Shown here: piece after piece, positions 45,230-56,247 of the stretch | How the letters are laid out: each line of letters starts with the position of its first letter | Numbering within the stretch: position 1 is the first letter of the stretch | NCBI RefSeq assembly: GCF_014356525.2 | Contig: NC_052511.1 | Location: forward strand, 29,621,437-29,685,436 | Length of the DNA stretch: 64,000 nucleotides | DNA from: Nilaparvata lugens | Taxonomy: Eukaryota > Arthropoda > Insecta > Hemiptera > Delphacidae | Direction of reading: 5' to 3' | Translations under genes and position numbers: made by a program | The notes under the pieces: generated by a model | What the model saw: only the letters and a program-made list of their open reading frames with translations | Told to the model about the DNA's origin: nothing | Databases searched by the model: none

Positions 45230-47460
45230 TCTTGCTGACGATGAACATGTGTATGTGTATTTGTATATATGTAAACATGACATGCATGTTGTGAAATTTG
45301 TCTAAGCAAAAGAGTGGACTGTATAAAGGGGTGAATTTGTAGGTTATGAAATTTAGTAAAGTAATCAGAGACTAACAGAATCCACATATAAATTTGAAAG
45401 GAGGAAAGATCCAATGTGCTTACATAATATGTATTGAATGAAAGCAAATTGTCATGTACAGCAAATGGTAACTCAGGATTGAGATTGAAATAAAAAATAC
45501 CAAATGAAAGGTTGAATATAATCACAAATTTAATTAAAATGTTTGTAGTGCAAATAATAACTGAAAGAGCTCTGAGAAATTTAGAATAGTCAATGATTAA
45601 ACCCAAAATTAAACAACAGGCTTGATGAATAATGAAAGTTACTAAATATTGAAAAATCACAACTAAAATACTCAAATTGAAAAAGTGCTCAAGTAACAAA
45701 TACAAGAGTACTTAAAAAACTGAATCAGCAAAATTTGTAATGAAAAGTTTTATAAGAAAAAAAGAAAGTTCAAAATCAAACAAATGATGAACGATTACCA
45801 AAGTTCTACAATAAATTTAGAATGGATAAGCTGAACAAACAGTAGTCACAAAGTTAAGCTAATAATCGATACAAAAGACAAGATTTGCAGAGGTGCAAGA
45901 ATCAAGAGACTGAACTGACACAAAGGAAACTAAATAAAAATACAATATTAGTGGAATACAAGTAAAAGAATGGTTATAATTGCTTGCTTGAATTTAATAA
46001 TGACAAGATAAAGGAGTGATGTTTAAACACTTTATATACTTTGAAATATTTAAAGATTGATTTACAATAAAACAATATGAATTTGAAATCATGAGATTAA
46101 ATACTTTATAGATAACCAAAATAATTGAATGAGTTTGAGACTATTTAAACTTTTAGAAATCAAAATGAAAATACATTAATATGTGAATTAATAATTGAAA
46201 AACAAATAAAAATTATTCAAAATGAAGGTTACTAAATATTGTCAATTTTAAAACCAAAAGGATACAATCACCAATGAAAGATGAAAGCTTTAAAATTAGT
46301 GGAAAACACTCAATTAGAAAGATTCACTAAATATTGAGATAATATTGAATATAAGATTCACTGATAAATTAAGACAAGTCTAGGAAGATAGAGCAAATGT
46401 ACTTTAAAATCAAAATATCCAATTTAGAAGAGATAGCTCAAGATCTATAACCAAAGTGGATATTTTGCTACAGTTGATGTGATGTGAGAATATCAAAAAT
46501 GTTAAATATAGGACTTATCTCAGAAAGTTTGAAGCAGCAGCAGGCGAAGATGAGCACCAGCGTGTCCACGCAGGTGGTGCAGATTAGAATGAGAACCTCA
46601 AACCAAGATTCTGGAGACCAGCAGGAATCCAGGACGACTCTAGGCTGACAACAGTGAACCCCTCACTGTTATAAGAAACCGATGAAACTCTGACGAGGAC
46701 ACTCCAAAGGCGATGGTGAGATTGAATCTGAACGTATGGTAGTAGCATTACCAGATACAAGACAATGTGAAAGAAGAAATCGATTCTTCAATGAGTAGCA
46801 TTGCAAAAAATCCAAAATTGCAAGCTAGATGCGAGATCCAAAACATAAGATGAATTTGGATTGAACACTGAATGAATGAAGAGGTTTCAACACTGAAGAA
46901 AAGGTTCATGTACAATGCAAGGTTGTGACGCACATGAAAACTTGGAATGGAGATAAATCAAAAACTAATGAATCAATTTTGAATTGGTGAATGGCGAGAT
47001 GTATAGCGCAGATTGATTTGTCGAAATCAATGCTAACAGTGACCATACTTCATAGAAATACTTGAAGTTTTGAAGAAACATTTGGGACTTCAAAAAGTTG
47101 ATGCACAAGAGACAGGAACAAGCCGGAAGAACAAAGTACAGTTTAGGCTCGGAACCAAAAAAGCAACAAAAAAGGAAATGACTATGTGATTCAAAATACT
47201 GTCAACACATAACTGACGATCACACTAATATAATGAGAGACAATCTATTTGTAAAATATAATTGAAAATGATTACAAAAAGTGAGTATGGATTATTTATC
47301 TATACAAATATCTAAAAGACAAAATTGAGACAAAAACGAAACTACAAGCGGCTATGAATTCTCAACTGCAATACAAAAGGCAGTGAGTTGCAGACATTAA
47401 AACAAAATGACAGCTGATAGAAAACAACATCGTCTATTAACCTAAAAACAAAATAAATAG
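45230..47460. other. 2.2-kb purine-skewed stretch without coding signal
   Basis: The plus strand is heavy in A and G and poor in C throughout (for example AAAATGAAGGTTACTAAATA and GAAGAAACATTTGGGACTTC). The phrase TTACTAAATATTG recurs at about 45,640 and 46,230, with GATTCACTAAATATTG near 46,321. The 167-codon minus frame at 45,202-45,705 is only hydrophobic low-complexity sequence. Such skew is typical of retroelement RNA-strand composition, but no motif identifies a family. Confidence 0.4.
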
Positions 47461-47816
47461 GTAACCTAAAAAGTGGAAAATGGTAAGTGAGATTTAACAC
47501 ATGTTCTACCATTAGTAGCTAGCCTCACTTGCATCATTGCTTAATCTGAACCATTCATTTCTAATTGTATGGTTTATTTTTAGTCACACTCCCCAATAAT
47601 GCAGCATTATGATTTTTCAAATCTCATTTTGATGGTTAATGATTGAGTAACTGAATAACTGTCATGTATTAGTTGTATCAATACTCTTAACAGTTCGACT
47701 TGACTAGGAACTTTAATCCAATCCACTCCTGCAACTCAACAGCACCTTGCTAAGCTCATATCTGTGCGTAAATGCATTCTGCCATCATTATGGATACACG
47801 GTACTTCAATGTACAA

Positions 47817-47874
47817 TGTAGAACCTGTCTGAAAATGTTAGAATTAATTGTGTAAAGTTCAGACAGGTTCTACA
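47817..47874. repeat. Perfect 17-bp inverted repeat (hairpin)
   Basis: TGTAGAACCTGTCTGAA (47,817-47,833) is exactly reverse-complemented at 47,858-47,874, with a 24-base AT-rich loop. It lies 19 bases before a Helitron-like 5' end. Confidence 0.85.
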
Positions 47875-47892
47875 TTTACAAAATCATGAATA

Positions 47893-48110
47893 TCTTATAT
47901 AATAAGAGAGAGTAGGGTTGTGTTTGTTTGTGTGTTCGTTTGTTCGCATCAAAACATGTTAACTTGTGGATTGCATACCGGAAAAACGGGAATGATTTAG
48001 ATCTCCAAATTTTGCACATAGATTCTAAAAATATCAAAATCGTGCACCTCGAAGCCCAAATTTCAATTTTATTTCTAGATTTTTCAGAATTCATGTTTAA
48101 ATTTGATTCA
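47893..48110 (+). mobile_element. Helitron-like element, 5' terminus
   Basis: It begins A|TCTTATATAATAAGAGAG, then TAGGGTTGTGTTTG. It matches the reverse complement of 14,680-14,890 over about 210 bases, including AATGATTTAGATCTCCAAAT and AATTTCAATTTT. The right extent is not defined. The following 48,120-48,300 contains repeated GTTTCGATAC(A/C)GGA phrases. Confidence 0.4.
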
Positions 48111-49893
48111 TGGAACATTATATGGCATACCTACATTGTTGTAGATGTGTTTGTATAAAGGAAGCTCATAGAGAAATTGATACGCTGGTAACAATGTGTT
48201 GCAATATGTGTTTCGATACAGGAAGCTCATGTTTCGATACCGGAGTTTTGATACAAATGCTGGCAGCTTATAGCGATTGTGATATTATATTATTGTGAGT
48301 TGTTAAGTTTTGAATAACATTTTATTGATTCTCAATCTTTCAAATTTTCGAAAAGCTGTTTTTGTCATCTTTAAATACGATATTATTAAACACTAAAAAT
48401 CATCTACCATACAACACTACCGCCGCCGGTACGAGCGGTGAGTTTAATTATGTAAGAGTTTTGATTTTAAATGAAATCAATACAATAATATAGCCAACAT
48501 ACTATATTATATGCTATATGCATACTATATGCATCCAACAAGTTATGAAGAGGTAATAATAATGATTTGGCAAAAGCTTTCGACACTGTGCCACATGATA
48601 GTCTTCTGGATAAACTAGCTAAATATGGAATAAGAGGTTTGCCTTTAAAGTTATTCAGGAGCTATCTCTGTGACCGATCACAGATGTTAACTCTTGGGAA
48701 ACAGTCAAGTAAAAAAGAATTAAGTAATTATGGCCTACCTCAAGGTACAGTTTTGTCGCCCATTCTTTTTTTGTTGTATGTGAACGAAATGTTGAATATC
48801 AAATTGAAAAACGGTAAAGTATATTCATTTGCTGATGACACTGCAGTCATTTTTTCAGATGACAGTTGGCAGAAAGCATTTTTGAATTCAGAACATGATT
48901 TGTTTTTAATAAAGAATTGGCTTGACCAACATACACTTAGTCTGAATCTTAGTAAGTCTAAATATATAACTTTTTCAGCAAATGCAGTTGGCAAACCTCC
49001 CACATTTTTAAAATTAAAACTTCATACTAAATGTGATCAGATAGTCGCTGGAGTTCATAATCTTACAATGCTTCCTGATTGCGGCTGTCCTACCTTTGAA
49101 AATGTAGTATCCATAAAATATTTGGGTGTTATTGTTGATGAAAGCTTCAGATGGAATCATCACATAAATTTTATCAATAAAAAATTAAAATTCATTAACT
49201 ATAAGTTTTATAAAATCAATAGAATATTGGATAGAGAGCAAATAAAAACAGTCTATTATGCTTTAGTTGAGTCCATTTTAAGATATGGGATTGCAGTATG
49301 GGGAGGAACTTATGACACACACCTGAATAATCTATTTATAACACAAAAGGCTGTAATTAAAACCATAATTCGCAAACCCAGAGACTATCCCACCCAGCAA
49401 GTCTTCAGGGATTTCCAGGTTATGACCTTAAGACAAATATATCTGAAAATATTAATAAAATACATAAATAATTATAAAGATAACTTTGAAGAGGCTGATA
49501 GGCCGACTTACTCACTCAGACCAAATAGTACAAGGAAATTCAAAATTTTTCATAGTAGTCTAAGTTTGTTGTGTAGACAGCTTATGCACATTAGCACAAA
49601 ATTCATCAATTTAGTACCGCCTTTATTTCTGACACATCATAAAAGGAATGGTCTAAACGAATGGATTTGTATGAATTTTTTTCATGAATTGAGTTTCATT
49701 TGAATTGACATTTTCATTGAATAGCCTAGCAAGTTCATAATCATCTTGATCTCTTCTTTCTCTTGTATTTTTCTCTCATTCATGTTCTCCTTTCTTATTT
49801 TCATTTTTTTTTCTTCTACTCCGGTTTGTTTCATTTGTATAAATTAGATCAACTAAATCAATAACTATATTATTAGGGTTAGAATAAAGACTC

Positions 49894-49926
49894 CCACCAG
49901 CGAGCAAGTTTTACTTTTGCTGGTGG
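49894..49926 (+). other. 3'-UTR hairpin of LINE copy 1
   Basis: The CCACCAGC/GCTGGTGG stem (8 bp, perfect) encloses GAGCAAGTTTTACTTTT, which has an inner CAAG/CTTTTG stem. See the corresponding hairpins in copies 2, 3 and 4. Confidence 0.75.
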
Positions 49927-50020
49927 TGCCATGGCGAATATTGTTTTGTTAAGGAAAAAATGTATTCTTATTCATAATAATCACTTGTTAAGGAATTTTA
50001 ACGAAATTGTATTTTGTTTT

Positions 50021-50067
50021 TATGGCAATAAATTTGATTTGATTTTGATTTGATTTGATTTGATTTG
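50021..50067 (+). repeat. (TTTGA)n tail of LINE copy 1
   Basis: GGCAATAAATTTGATTTGAT passes into five TTGAT-type units. Short tandem tails at the 3' end are made by the LINE's own RT during priming. Confidence 0.85.
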
Positions 50068-52075
50068 ATTAAAAGCTTAAAAAGTAACTCCTCTCCGGGA
50101 GTGGATGGAGTAGGCAACATATGTTTGAAAAATATAGCAGAGTTCATAGCCAAACCATTGTCAATTTTGTTTAATAAATGTTTCGAGTTAGGCCATTTTC
50201 CTTCACATTTTAAAATAGCTAAAATAATTCCTCTCCATAAATCAGGTGACAAAAAAGCTCCCGAGAACTACCGTCCTATCAGCCTTATAAGCAACCTGTC
50301 TAAAATATTTGAAAAGATAATAAAAAACGAATGGTCGAATATCTTGAAAAGTACAAATTTATTGCTGTAAATCAATTCGGGTTTCAGGAGGGTAAATCCA
50401 CCGAAGATGCAATGACTGAGTTGGTTAGAATTGTAACGGAAAACTTTAAAAACAGTAGAAAAACTCTGGCTGTGTTCTTGGACCTGGCAAAAGCCTATGA
50501 TACCATTCCTCATAAAGTCCTTCTACGTAAGCTAGAGAGAATAGGTATCCGGGGAACGGTGTTAAATTTATTTAAAAGTTACCTGCATGAAAGAATACAA
50601 ATCCTTGACACCAGTAAACTGACATTGACCGACTACGGTCTTCCACAGGGTACAGTGCTCTCCCCGTTATTATTTTTGGTATATATCAATGATCTATTGA
50701 AAATTGACATCAATGGATGCTATTCCATCTCCTTTGCAGATGACACGGCCTTAATTTTTACTGGGTCAAATTGGCGGGAGGTTAAGTGTTTAGCCGAGGC
50801 TGGTCTGGCTAGGGTTAAATCTTGGCTGGATCACCACACGCTGACACTTAACATAAAAAAAAGTGTGTACATGCTTTTCTCTCCATCAGAAAGGTCTATC
50901 CCTACAGAGCTATTTCAAGATGGTGTAAAAACTCACTCAGACTCCTGTACATATTATAATCGTTATGTAGAGTTGGAAGGGTTACAGGAGAGGGATGAAA
51001 ACTGTGTATGTCAGGCATTGATAAGAGTGAGGGAGACAAAATATTTGGGAGTCATGTTAGATTCACAACTCAAATGGAACGCTCACATTGATAATATATG
51101 TAAAAAAATGAAACATATTATACATAAATTTTACAGGTTAAACGGGTTAGGTGATTTAAATATATTACTATTAATTTACTTTGCTTACGCCCAGTCAGTA
51201 TTACAGTATGGCATTAGGGTATGGGTGGGGCATTGGACGTACATTTTAACAAAATCTCCTTAATTCAAAAACACTTAATTAAAGCAGCACTTGGTCGACC
51301 CAGACGTTACCCTACAAATCTCCTTTTTACAGAATTCCCAGTTTTAACAGTTAGGCAACTATTTGTGAAAAACATAATATTATACATAATTAAAAACAGA
51401 AATCTATTTACACCTCAAGCTCGAACCTACAATTTTCGAATGCAAGATAATTATCAAATTAACAGAACTGACATGACTGTATGCCGAAGACAATTTCCTT
51501 ACATCTGCAATAGACTCATCAACCTGCTACCAGAAAACTTAATAGCAAATAGAACAACAAAAGCAAATCCTAAAAAAATAGCAGAGTGGATAAAATCAAT
51601 AAACACTTCTCAATTCTTACAACATAATATAATATTAAATATCACCATCATCTCATTTCACTAACTACAGTTCATCAATAATTGTATCAATTCTCAATTA
51701 TATTTCAGATATATTCCTTCCAACACAATATATATCAACATTGACTTATAACAGCAACCAATCATAAAATTTAATATAGCAGTAACTTACTCCATTTGTA
51801 TTACACTTCAACTTTTCTCATATTATCAGTATTCTGTACATTTTTATTGTCATACATATTTGTATTAATTTTTCTTCTCTTTCACTTGTGTATTGTACTT
51901 TTTATGAATTTTTTTGGTACTCGCTGCCAGCACTCAAACCCTTGGTTTTGCAGGCAGCGCCTATTATGTTATTTTGTGTAACAAAGTTTTTATTTATATG
52001 AATACTTTGATTGTCTATCTTGCTTAACTTTGTTTTGACATTTATCATTGTTTTGTATTATATTATATTTGAAAT
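50068..52075 (+). mobile_element. LINE of the '3'-hairpin' group (copy 2), RT nearly complete
   Basis: It starts directly after the tail of copy 1 with KSLKSNSSPGVDGVGNICLK, then FKIAKIIPLHKSGDKKAPEN and NYRPISLISNLSKIFEKII. One base shifts the frame near 50,340. The main frame (50,331-51,263) has NQFGFQEGKSTEDAMTELVR, AVFLDLAKAYDTIPHKVLL, YGLPQGTVLSPLLFLVYIND, the catalytic ISFADDTALIF (FADD 50,733-50,744) and KYLGVMLDSQLKWNAHIDN. A second frame change near 51,225 leads to DVHFNKISLIQKHLIKAALG, RPRRYPTNLLF. The endonuclease is missing. The 3' UTR has a hairpin at 51,922-51,959. Confidence 0.85.
51922..51959 (+). other. 3'-UTR hairpin of LINE copy 2
   Basis: The CGCTGCC/GGCAGCG stem (7 bp, perfect) encloses AGCACTCAAACCCTTGGTTT and TGCA, with an inner CAAACC/GGTTTTG stem. 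Confidence 0.75.
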
Positions 52076-53955
52076 GGCAAATATTGTTCCGCTGACAAAT
52101 TCGTAAATCAGTGAAATATTGACAACTTTTTCTTAACATAAGAGATGTATTTCAATAAGTATGATGAAGGTGAGGTACGGTACCGTATGTAGCCTACTGA
52201 AATCCGTGTATCAGAAACGAAAATTTGTTGAACCCAGTTGAAGAGCTATATTATTCAGCTTTTTGAACAAACATTTTAAATAATACGTGTCGGATTATTT
52301 TGAACAAAGTGCTATAAATAATCATTTTCTAGCTATTTTGGGGGCGAATTCAATTGCAGTCCAAAATTTAACAGCATAATTATTTGAATATTGCCGGCAT
52401 TTTGCATCTATTTATTTGTATCACTCCATAAATAGATACAAAAATTAATGGATATCGTTATGAATTATCAGACAGAAACGAATTGAATCTTTTTTAAATG
52501 AAATATGCCACATTTATTTCCATTCTATCACTGAAAAGTGAAAAGATAGGTAGGCTACGGGATGACACAAACTGTTCGAGTCAGAGTAACGATAATGTAA
52601 TGGAGGTTATAACGTTGTTACAAGACAGTCTATTTCAACAGCGGTTGTGGAGTAATGGTAAAGTGCTCGGCTTCAAAGCAAAAGATACTCGGTTCGAGCC
52701 CCGAGAAAGTTTCAATTTTTTTTTTGTTTTCATTTTTTCCCTCGAAACGTATTATTAAAAATTATTTTTTGAAGGAAGTTGTTTTCATTACGATTGAACT
52801 TGGATTTTATAAAATAATTATTTAATGTAAAATTCTGCAATCAAGTTAATTAATTATTAATAGGTATGTCAGTTTATATTTCAAAAAATCTTTAGTATTG
52901 TCTCATGGATTGTCATTGTTCATAATTATGTAGTAGGCTTGCTATAGTTCCATTTTTCTACTATCTTTTCATAAACTGATATTTTGTAATCAGCATTATT
53001 ACATTTTCAGTAAGTTATTAATATTTACAGCTCAACTCAACATACGGTATTATCTCTAGCGCATTTACAGGTTTTGTTTCTATTGAAGATTAGAACATGA
53101 ACAGTAGTTACGGTACCCAAAAGAAATTAATAACGAGAAAGACCCGAATTTAGATAGAAGTCAATACGATTTCAGTTCAATTGAACTGAGGAAATTTTTA
53201 TTATCATTCTTCAATGGTGATGAAAATCTAAAAATGAGACAATAATTAGTAGAGGAATAAGGAAACGACAAAGAACAAAATATAGACAATATATAATATT
53301 GCAGGAAATGCCATTATAATCATAGAATCACAATTATCCAACCTCGGCTATCTAACCATGTGGACTATGTTTATTCTTAATTTTCACTCACATTTCTGAA
53401 TTTTTCAATTGTAACAAGTAGTTAGAAAAGCATTATTTCAATGTGTTCTTTTTATATTCTTTATTATGCATGTATAGGTTACATACCTCAATTAACAGTG
53501 GGCTACAATATTTGGCCTGATACATTGTTAAATGTATTATTATAAATTATATTTTTGAAGGAATTTGTTTTCATTTCAATTGAACTTGGATTTTATCAAA
53601 TAATTGTTTTTAATGTAAAATGTTGCCCACCAGTAAAAATGAAATTAACATAGGCTTGATGCTGTATCATTGAATTTCATAAGAAAAACATGAATGGATC
53701 TCAATAAAATAATTAATAATTTATATTCTTCAGTTATAATGTATTCGGAGTGAAACGAATATTTTAGGTATTTTGTTTGGAATTGGGGAAACAAAAGGCT
53801 GCCTGATTCAAATTGAGGAGGATCTAATCGATACTAAAATTTATTGATGTATTGAAAAAAAATCAGTAGGCTATGATTCTGTGAGGTTTTCAAGTATTGT
53901 ATCTTCTTCAGTTATCTATAATACTATAATAATGGAAAGAACTGGCTTAGAACAC
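52076..53955. other. CRPPA intron 3, mostly unassigned, with a duplicated 80-bp segment
   Basis: 52,758-52,842 and 53,548-53,628 share TTTTGAAGGAA(G/T)TTGTTTTC and GATTGAACTTGGATTTTAT-type text with small changes. The first copy lies just after the tRNA-like sequence, so it may be part of a SINE body. Confidence 0.45.
52641..52724 (+). other. tRNA-derived sequence (SINE head or tRNA pseudogene)
   Basis: A TGGAGTAATGG A-box-like motif is at 52,648-52,658 and a consensus B box GGTTCGAGCCC at 52,691-52,701. The T arm CTCGG...CCGAG can pair. A run of T from 52,715 would stop RNA polymerase III. The acceptor and anticodon stems do not pair, so this is not a working tRNA. Confidence 0.5.
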
Positions 53956-54648
53956 GTAAGGAATAGTAAATTATGTTTGACGCATCATCACATCTGAACT
54001 ACTCAACTGATTAATTTGAAATTTTGAATATAGATTCTTAATTAACCGAGGATGGTTATAAGCCTATTTTCAGTGCTTCAAGATTTCATTACGTCAAGTT
54101 TCAATTTGTCATGCTTCCAGTTGTTGTATAGAAACAGCAGAACATTTCTGTTAAAAGGGACATTAGATGATAGGTATGATTGGGGATACTATTCAAATAA
54201 AAATAACTGATTTTCTGTCGCATAAAAATATTGTTCCGCCATTTTGAATTCAACTTTTTTTTTTTAAATTGAAATGTTGTATCGAAATACTTGATTTCGA
54301 TACAGGAATACCAGAGAAAATGATTGGTGAACACCACACCGATTTCTCAAACCGTTCAAAAGTTATTCTCATTCAAAGATACTGATAAAATAAATCATCT
54401 ATCTATCCATCATCTATTGTATAATGATGGAAAGAGCTTGTTCATTTACGTACGGGAAAAATTATGTAGGAAAATTATGTTTGACGCATCATCACGTCTG
54501 AATTACTGGACTGATTGATTTGAAATTTTGCATAAAGATTCTCCATTAACCGAGGATGTTTATAGGCATATTTTCAAATTTAGAATATTTTATTACGTCA
54601 AGTTTTCAGTTTGAAAAGTTTCAAAATAGACCCGGGTTACCTGCTAGT
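53956..54648 (+). mobile_element. Helitron-like pieces with a 3' terminus
   Basis: Two copies of a block (GCATCATCAC(A/G)TCTGAA, then GATT(A/G)ATTTGAAATTTTG, AACCGAGGATG) lie at 53,960-54,085 and 54,478-54,605. The second runs to CCCGGGTTACCTGCTAG|T at 54,631-54,648. Ending in CTAG before a host T, preceded by a GC-rich stretch, is Helitron-like. The same block on the minus strand at 35,806-35,957 supplies a 5' terminus beginning with TC. Confidence 0.5.
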
Positions 54649-54782
54649 TAATAATATGATACATGTATTTTCTTAGTAGAAAAAATCACCAAGTCACATT
54701 TATAAGTTTTATCTAATTATTTTTCAGCATGAACGGGCAAAGTGGTGTATATAATATATAATAAATTATAAAATTATAGCCT

Positions 54783-55935
54783 ATGACAAAACTTCTAACA
54801 GAATCAGGTCTCACAGCAGTTAAGTCATGGCTTGATTTGCACACGCTCACTTTAAATACAAGAAAAAGCGTATATATGGCTTTCTCGCTAACAATAAATT
54901 CAATCCCTGCGGAAATGTTAAATGGTGGAATTAAAATTCATTTGTTTGACTGTACTGAGTCAAACTCAGATTTTGTTGTTAGGGACTGTATATGTCAATC
55001 GCTGATAAACGTGAAAGAAGTTGAATATCTAGGTGTTTTAATAGATCAACATCTGAAGTGGAATGCACATATTGATAATATGTGTAAAAAATGAAATATA
55101 TTGTTCATAAATTCTACAGATTAAGCAGTGTTGGAGATTTAAAGTTATTGATGATGGTGTTTTCAGCTTATGCCCAATCCACATTTCATTATGGTATAGG
55201 GGTTTGAGGGGGGGTGCCTTAGACACTCATTTCAATAAAATAGGTGTGATTCAGAGGCACATACTAAAAGCTGCTCTCCAAAGGCCGAGACGATATCCCA
55301 GTCACTTACTTTGTGAAGAATTCCCGGTTTTGACAGTGGGACAACTCTATATAAAAAATGTAATACTTTATATCAATAGATCCAAAAATACATTCAATCC
55401 ATACATTCCAGCTTATAATTTCAGATCGCCATCAAATTACCGTGTTTCCAGGACATAGTATGCCGTAGACAGTTCCCCTATGTAGTAAATACATTAATTA
55501 ACCTGTTATCCAAATATTCAATTTTAGATAGCATCACTAAATCAAGCACTAAAAAATAATAGATTGGATTAATCAACAAATGTTTTTCACCTAATTCACA
55601 ACACAATTTGATTTTTTTTCTCTAGTATTGCCATGAGACCTACATACAGTATAAATATAGGTTTTCCCCACTTTCACCTTGATTGAATTGTATAGTTATA
55701 ATATTATAGTTTAGCTTACCATGTTAAATCAAAATTTTTCTATTCGAAGTAATAGAATCGTTTTCTGTTTTGCTACTCGTCACCGCCACTCAAACTATGG
55801 TTTTGCCGGTTTCGCCGAATTAGTATATTATTATGTTGAAAAATTATACTTCTTATTCTAAAATATTACATTCTTTAATCTGTATTTGATTGTAAACATT
55901 TTTTGTAAGGCAATAAATTTGAAATTGTATTTGAG
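54783..55935 (+). mobile_element. LINE of the '3'-hairpin' group (copy 3), 5'-truncated and broken
   Basis: It begins after the catalytic motif with LTAVKSWLDLHTLTLNTRKS and carries the Cys insert (VVRDCICQSLINVKEVEYLG). After a frame change near 55,090 come KYIVHKFYRLSSVGDLKLL and then FNKIGVIQRHILKAALQRPR, RYPSHLLCEEFPVLTVGQLY. It is closest to copy 2. The 3' UTR hairpin is at 55,782-55,810 and the element ends GGCAATAAATTTGAAATTG. Confidence 0.8.
55782..55810 (+). other. 3'-UTR hairpin of LINE copy 3
   Basis: The ACCG/CGGT outer pairing is weaker than in copies 1 and 2. The loop ACTCAAACTATGGTTTTGC is nearly that of copy 2, and the inner CAAAC/GGTTTTG stem is kept. Confidence 0.6.
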
Positions 55936-56005
55936 ACCTTCAAGTATTTAAATCTATAAAAGGTGAATAAGCAGTTTTTTTTTTAATTGAATTGTGTTTG
56001 AGCAG

Positions 56006-56247
56006 AGAGGAGCAACGGGGTGTGCATAATCTCTGAGCAGCAAACTGCATCGAGCAAAATGTTGGAGGAGAGTCTATCGGACAAAGTGTTGCGCATCAAA
56101 CGCGTGGACAGTGTTGCCGAGCACTCGTCTCCCTCCACCGACCACAATCAGGCCACCTTCAACACTGTCATTATATTCCACATGCACGAAATACAACAGG
56201 ACGAGCATCTACTCGATTTTGCCTCACTGTTGGATGTCGATAAGAAT
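56006..56247 (+). CDS. CRPPA: CRPPA exon, start of the C-terminal domain
   Basis: The acceptor TTTGAGCAG precedes 56,006 and the donor GTAAGT follows 56,247. The carried-over G makes GAG, then RSNGVCIISEQQTASSKMLE, SLSDKVLRIKRVDSVAEHSS and FNTVIIFHMHEIQQDEHLLD. Vertebrate CRPPA has a poorly conserved C-terminal domain that starts after the catalytic part with an I-C-V-V/I-I strand, which this resembles in position and pattern. Phase and order support the join to 44,784. The remaining exons are not in view. GC is high relative to the surroundings. Confidence 0.8.

Larger units (their letters stand above)
48556..50067 (+). mobile_element. LINE of the '3'-hairpin' group (copy 1), 5'-truncated, RT C-terminal two thirds open
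   Basis: A continuous 378-codon frame (48,567-49,703) starts mid-domain with LAKAFDTVPHDSLLDKLAKY. It continues with YGLPQGTVLSPILFLLYVNE, the catalytic SFADDTAVIF (FADD at 48,828-48,839) and WLDQHTLSLNLSKSKYITFS. A Cys-containing insert (PDCGCPTFENV) and KYLGVIVDESFRWNHHI follow, and the C-terminal domain has YGIAVWGGTYDTHLNNLFI and RKPRDYPTQQVF. The endonuclease and early RT are missing. The 3' UTR has a hairpin at 49,894-49,926 and ends in ATTTGATT(TTGATT)n. Clade undecided; CR1/Jockey group by motif style. Confidence 0.82.

Noticed and set aside
45202..45705. 167-codon hydrophobic minus-strand frame as a membrane protein
   Set aside because: It is low-complexity AT-rich sequence (Leu, Ile, Phe, Tyr) opposite an A-rich strand. 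It has no conserved motif and ends in a microsatellite-like HTHTHVH.
52641..52710. Functional tRNA with a TTC or TCA anticodon
   Set aside because: Only the T arm pairs convincingly. The anticodon and acceptor stems do not form.
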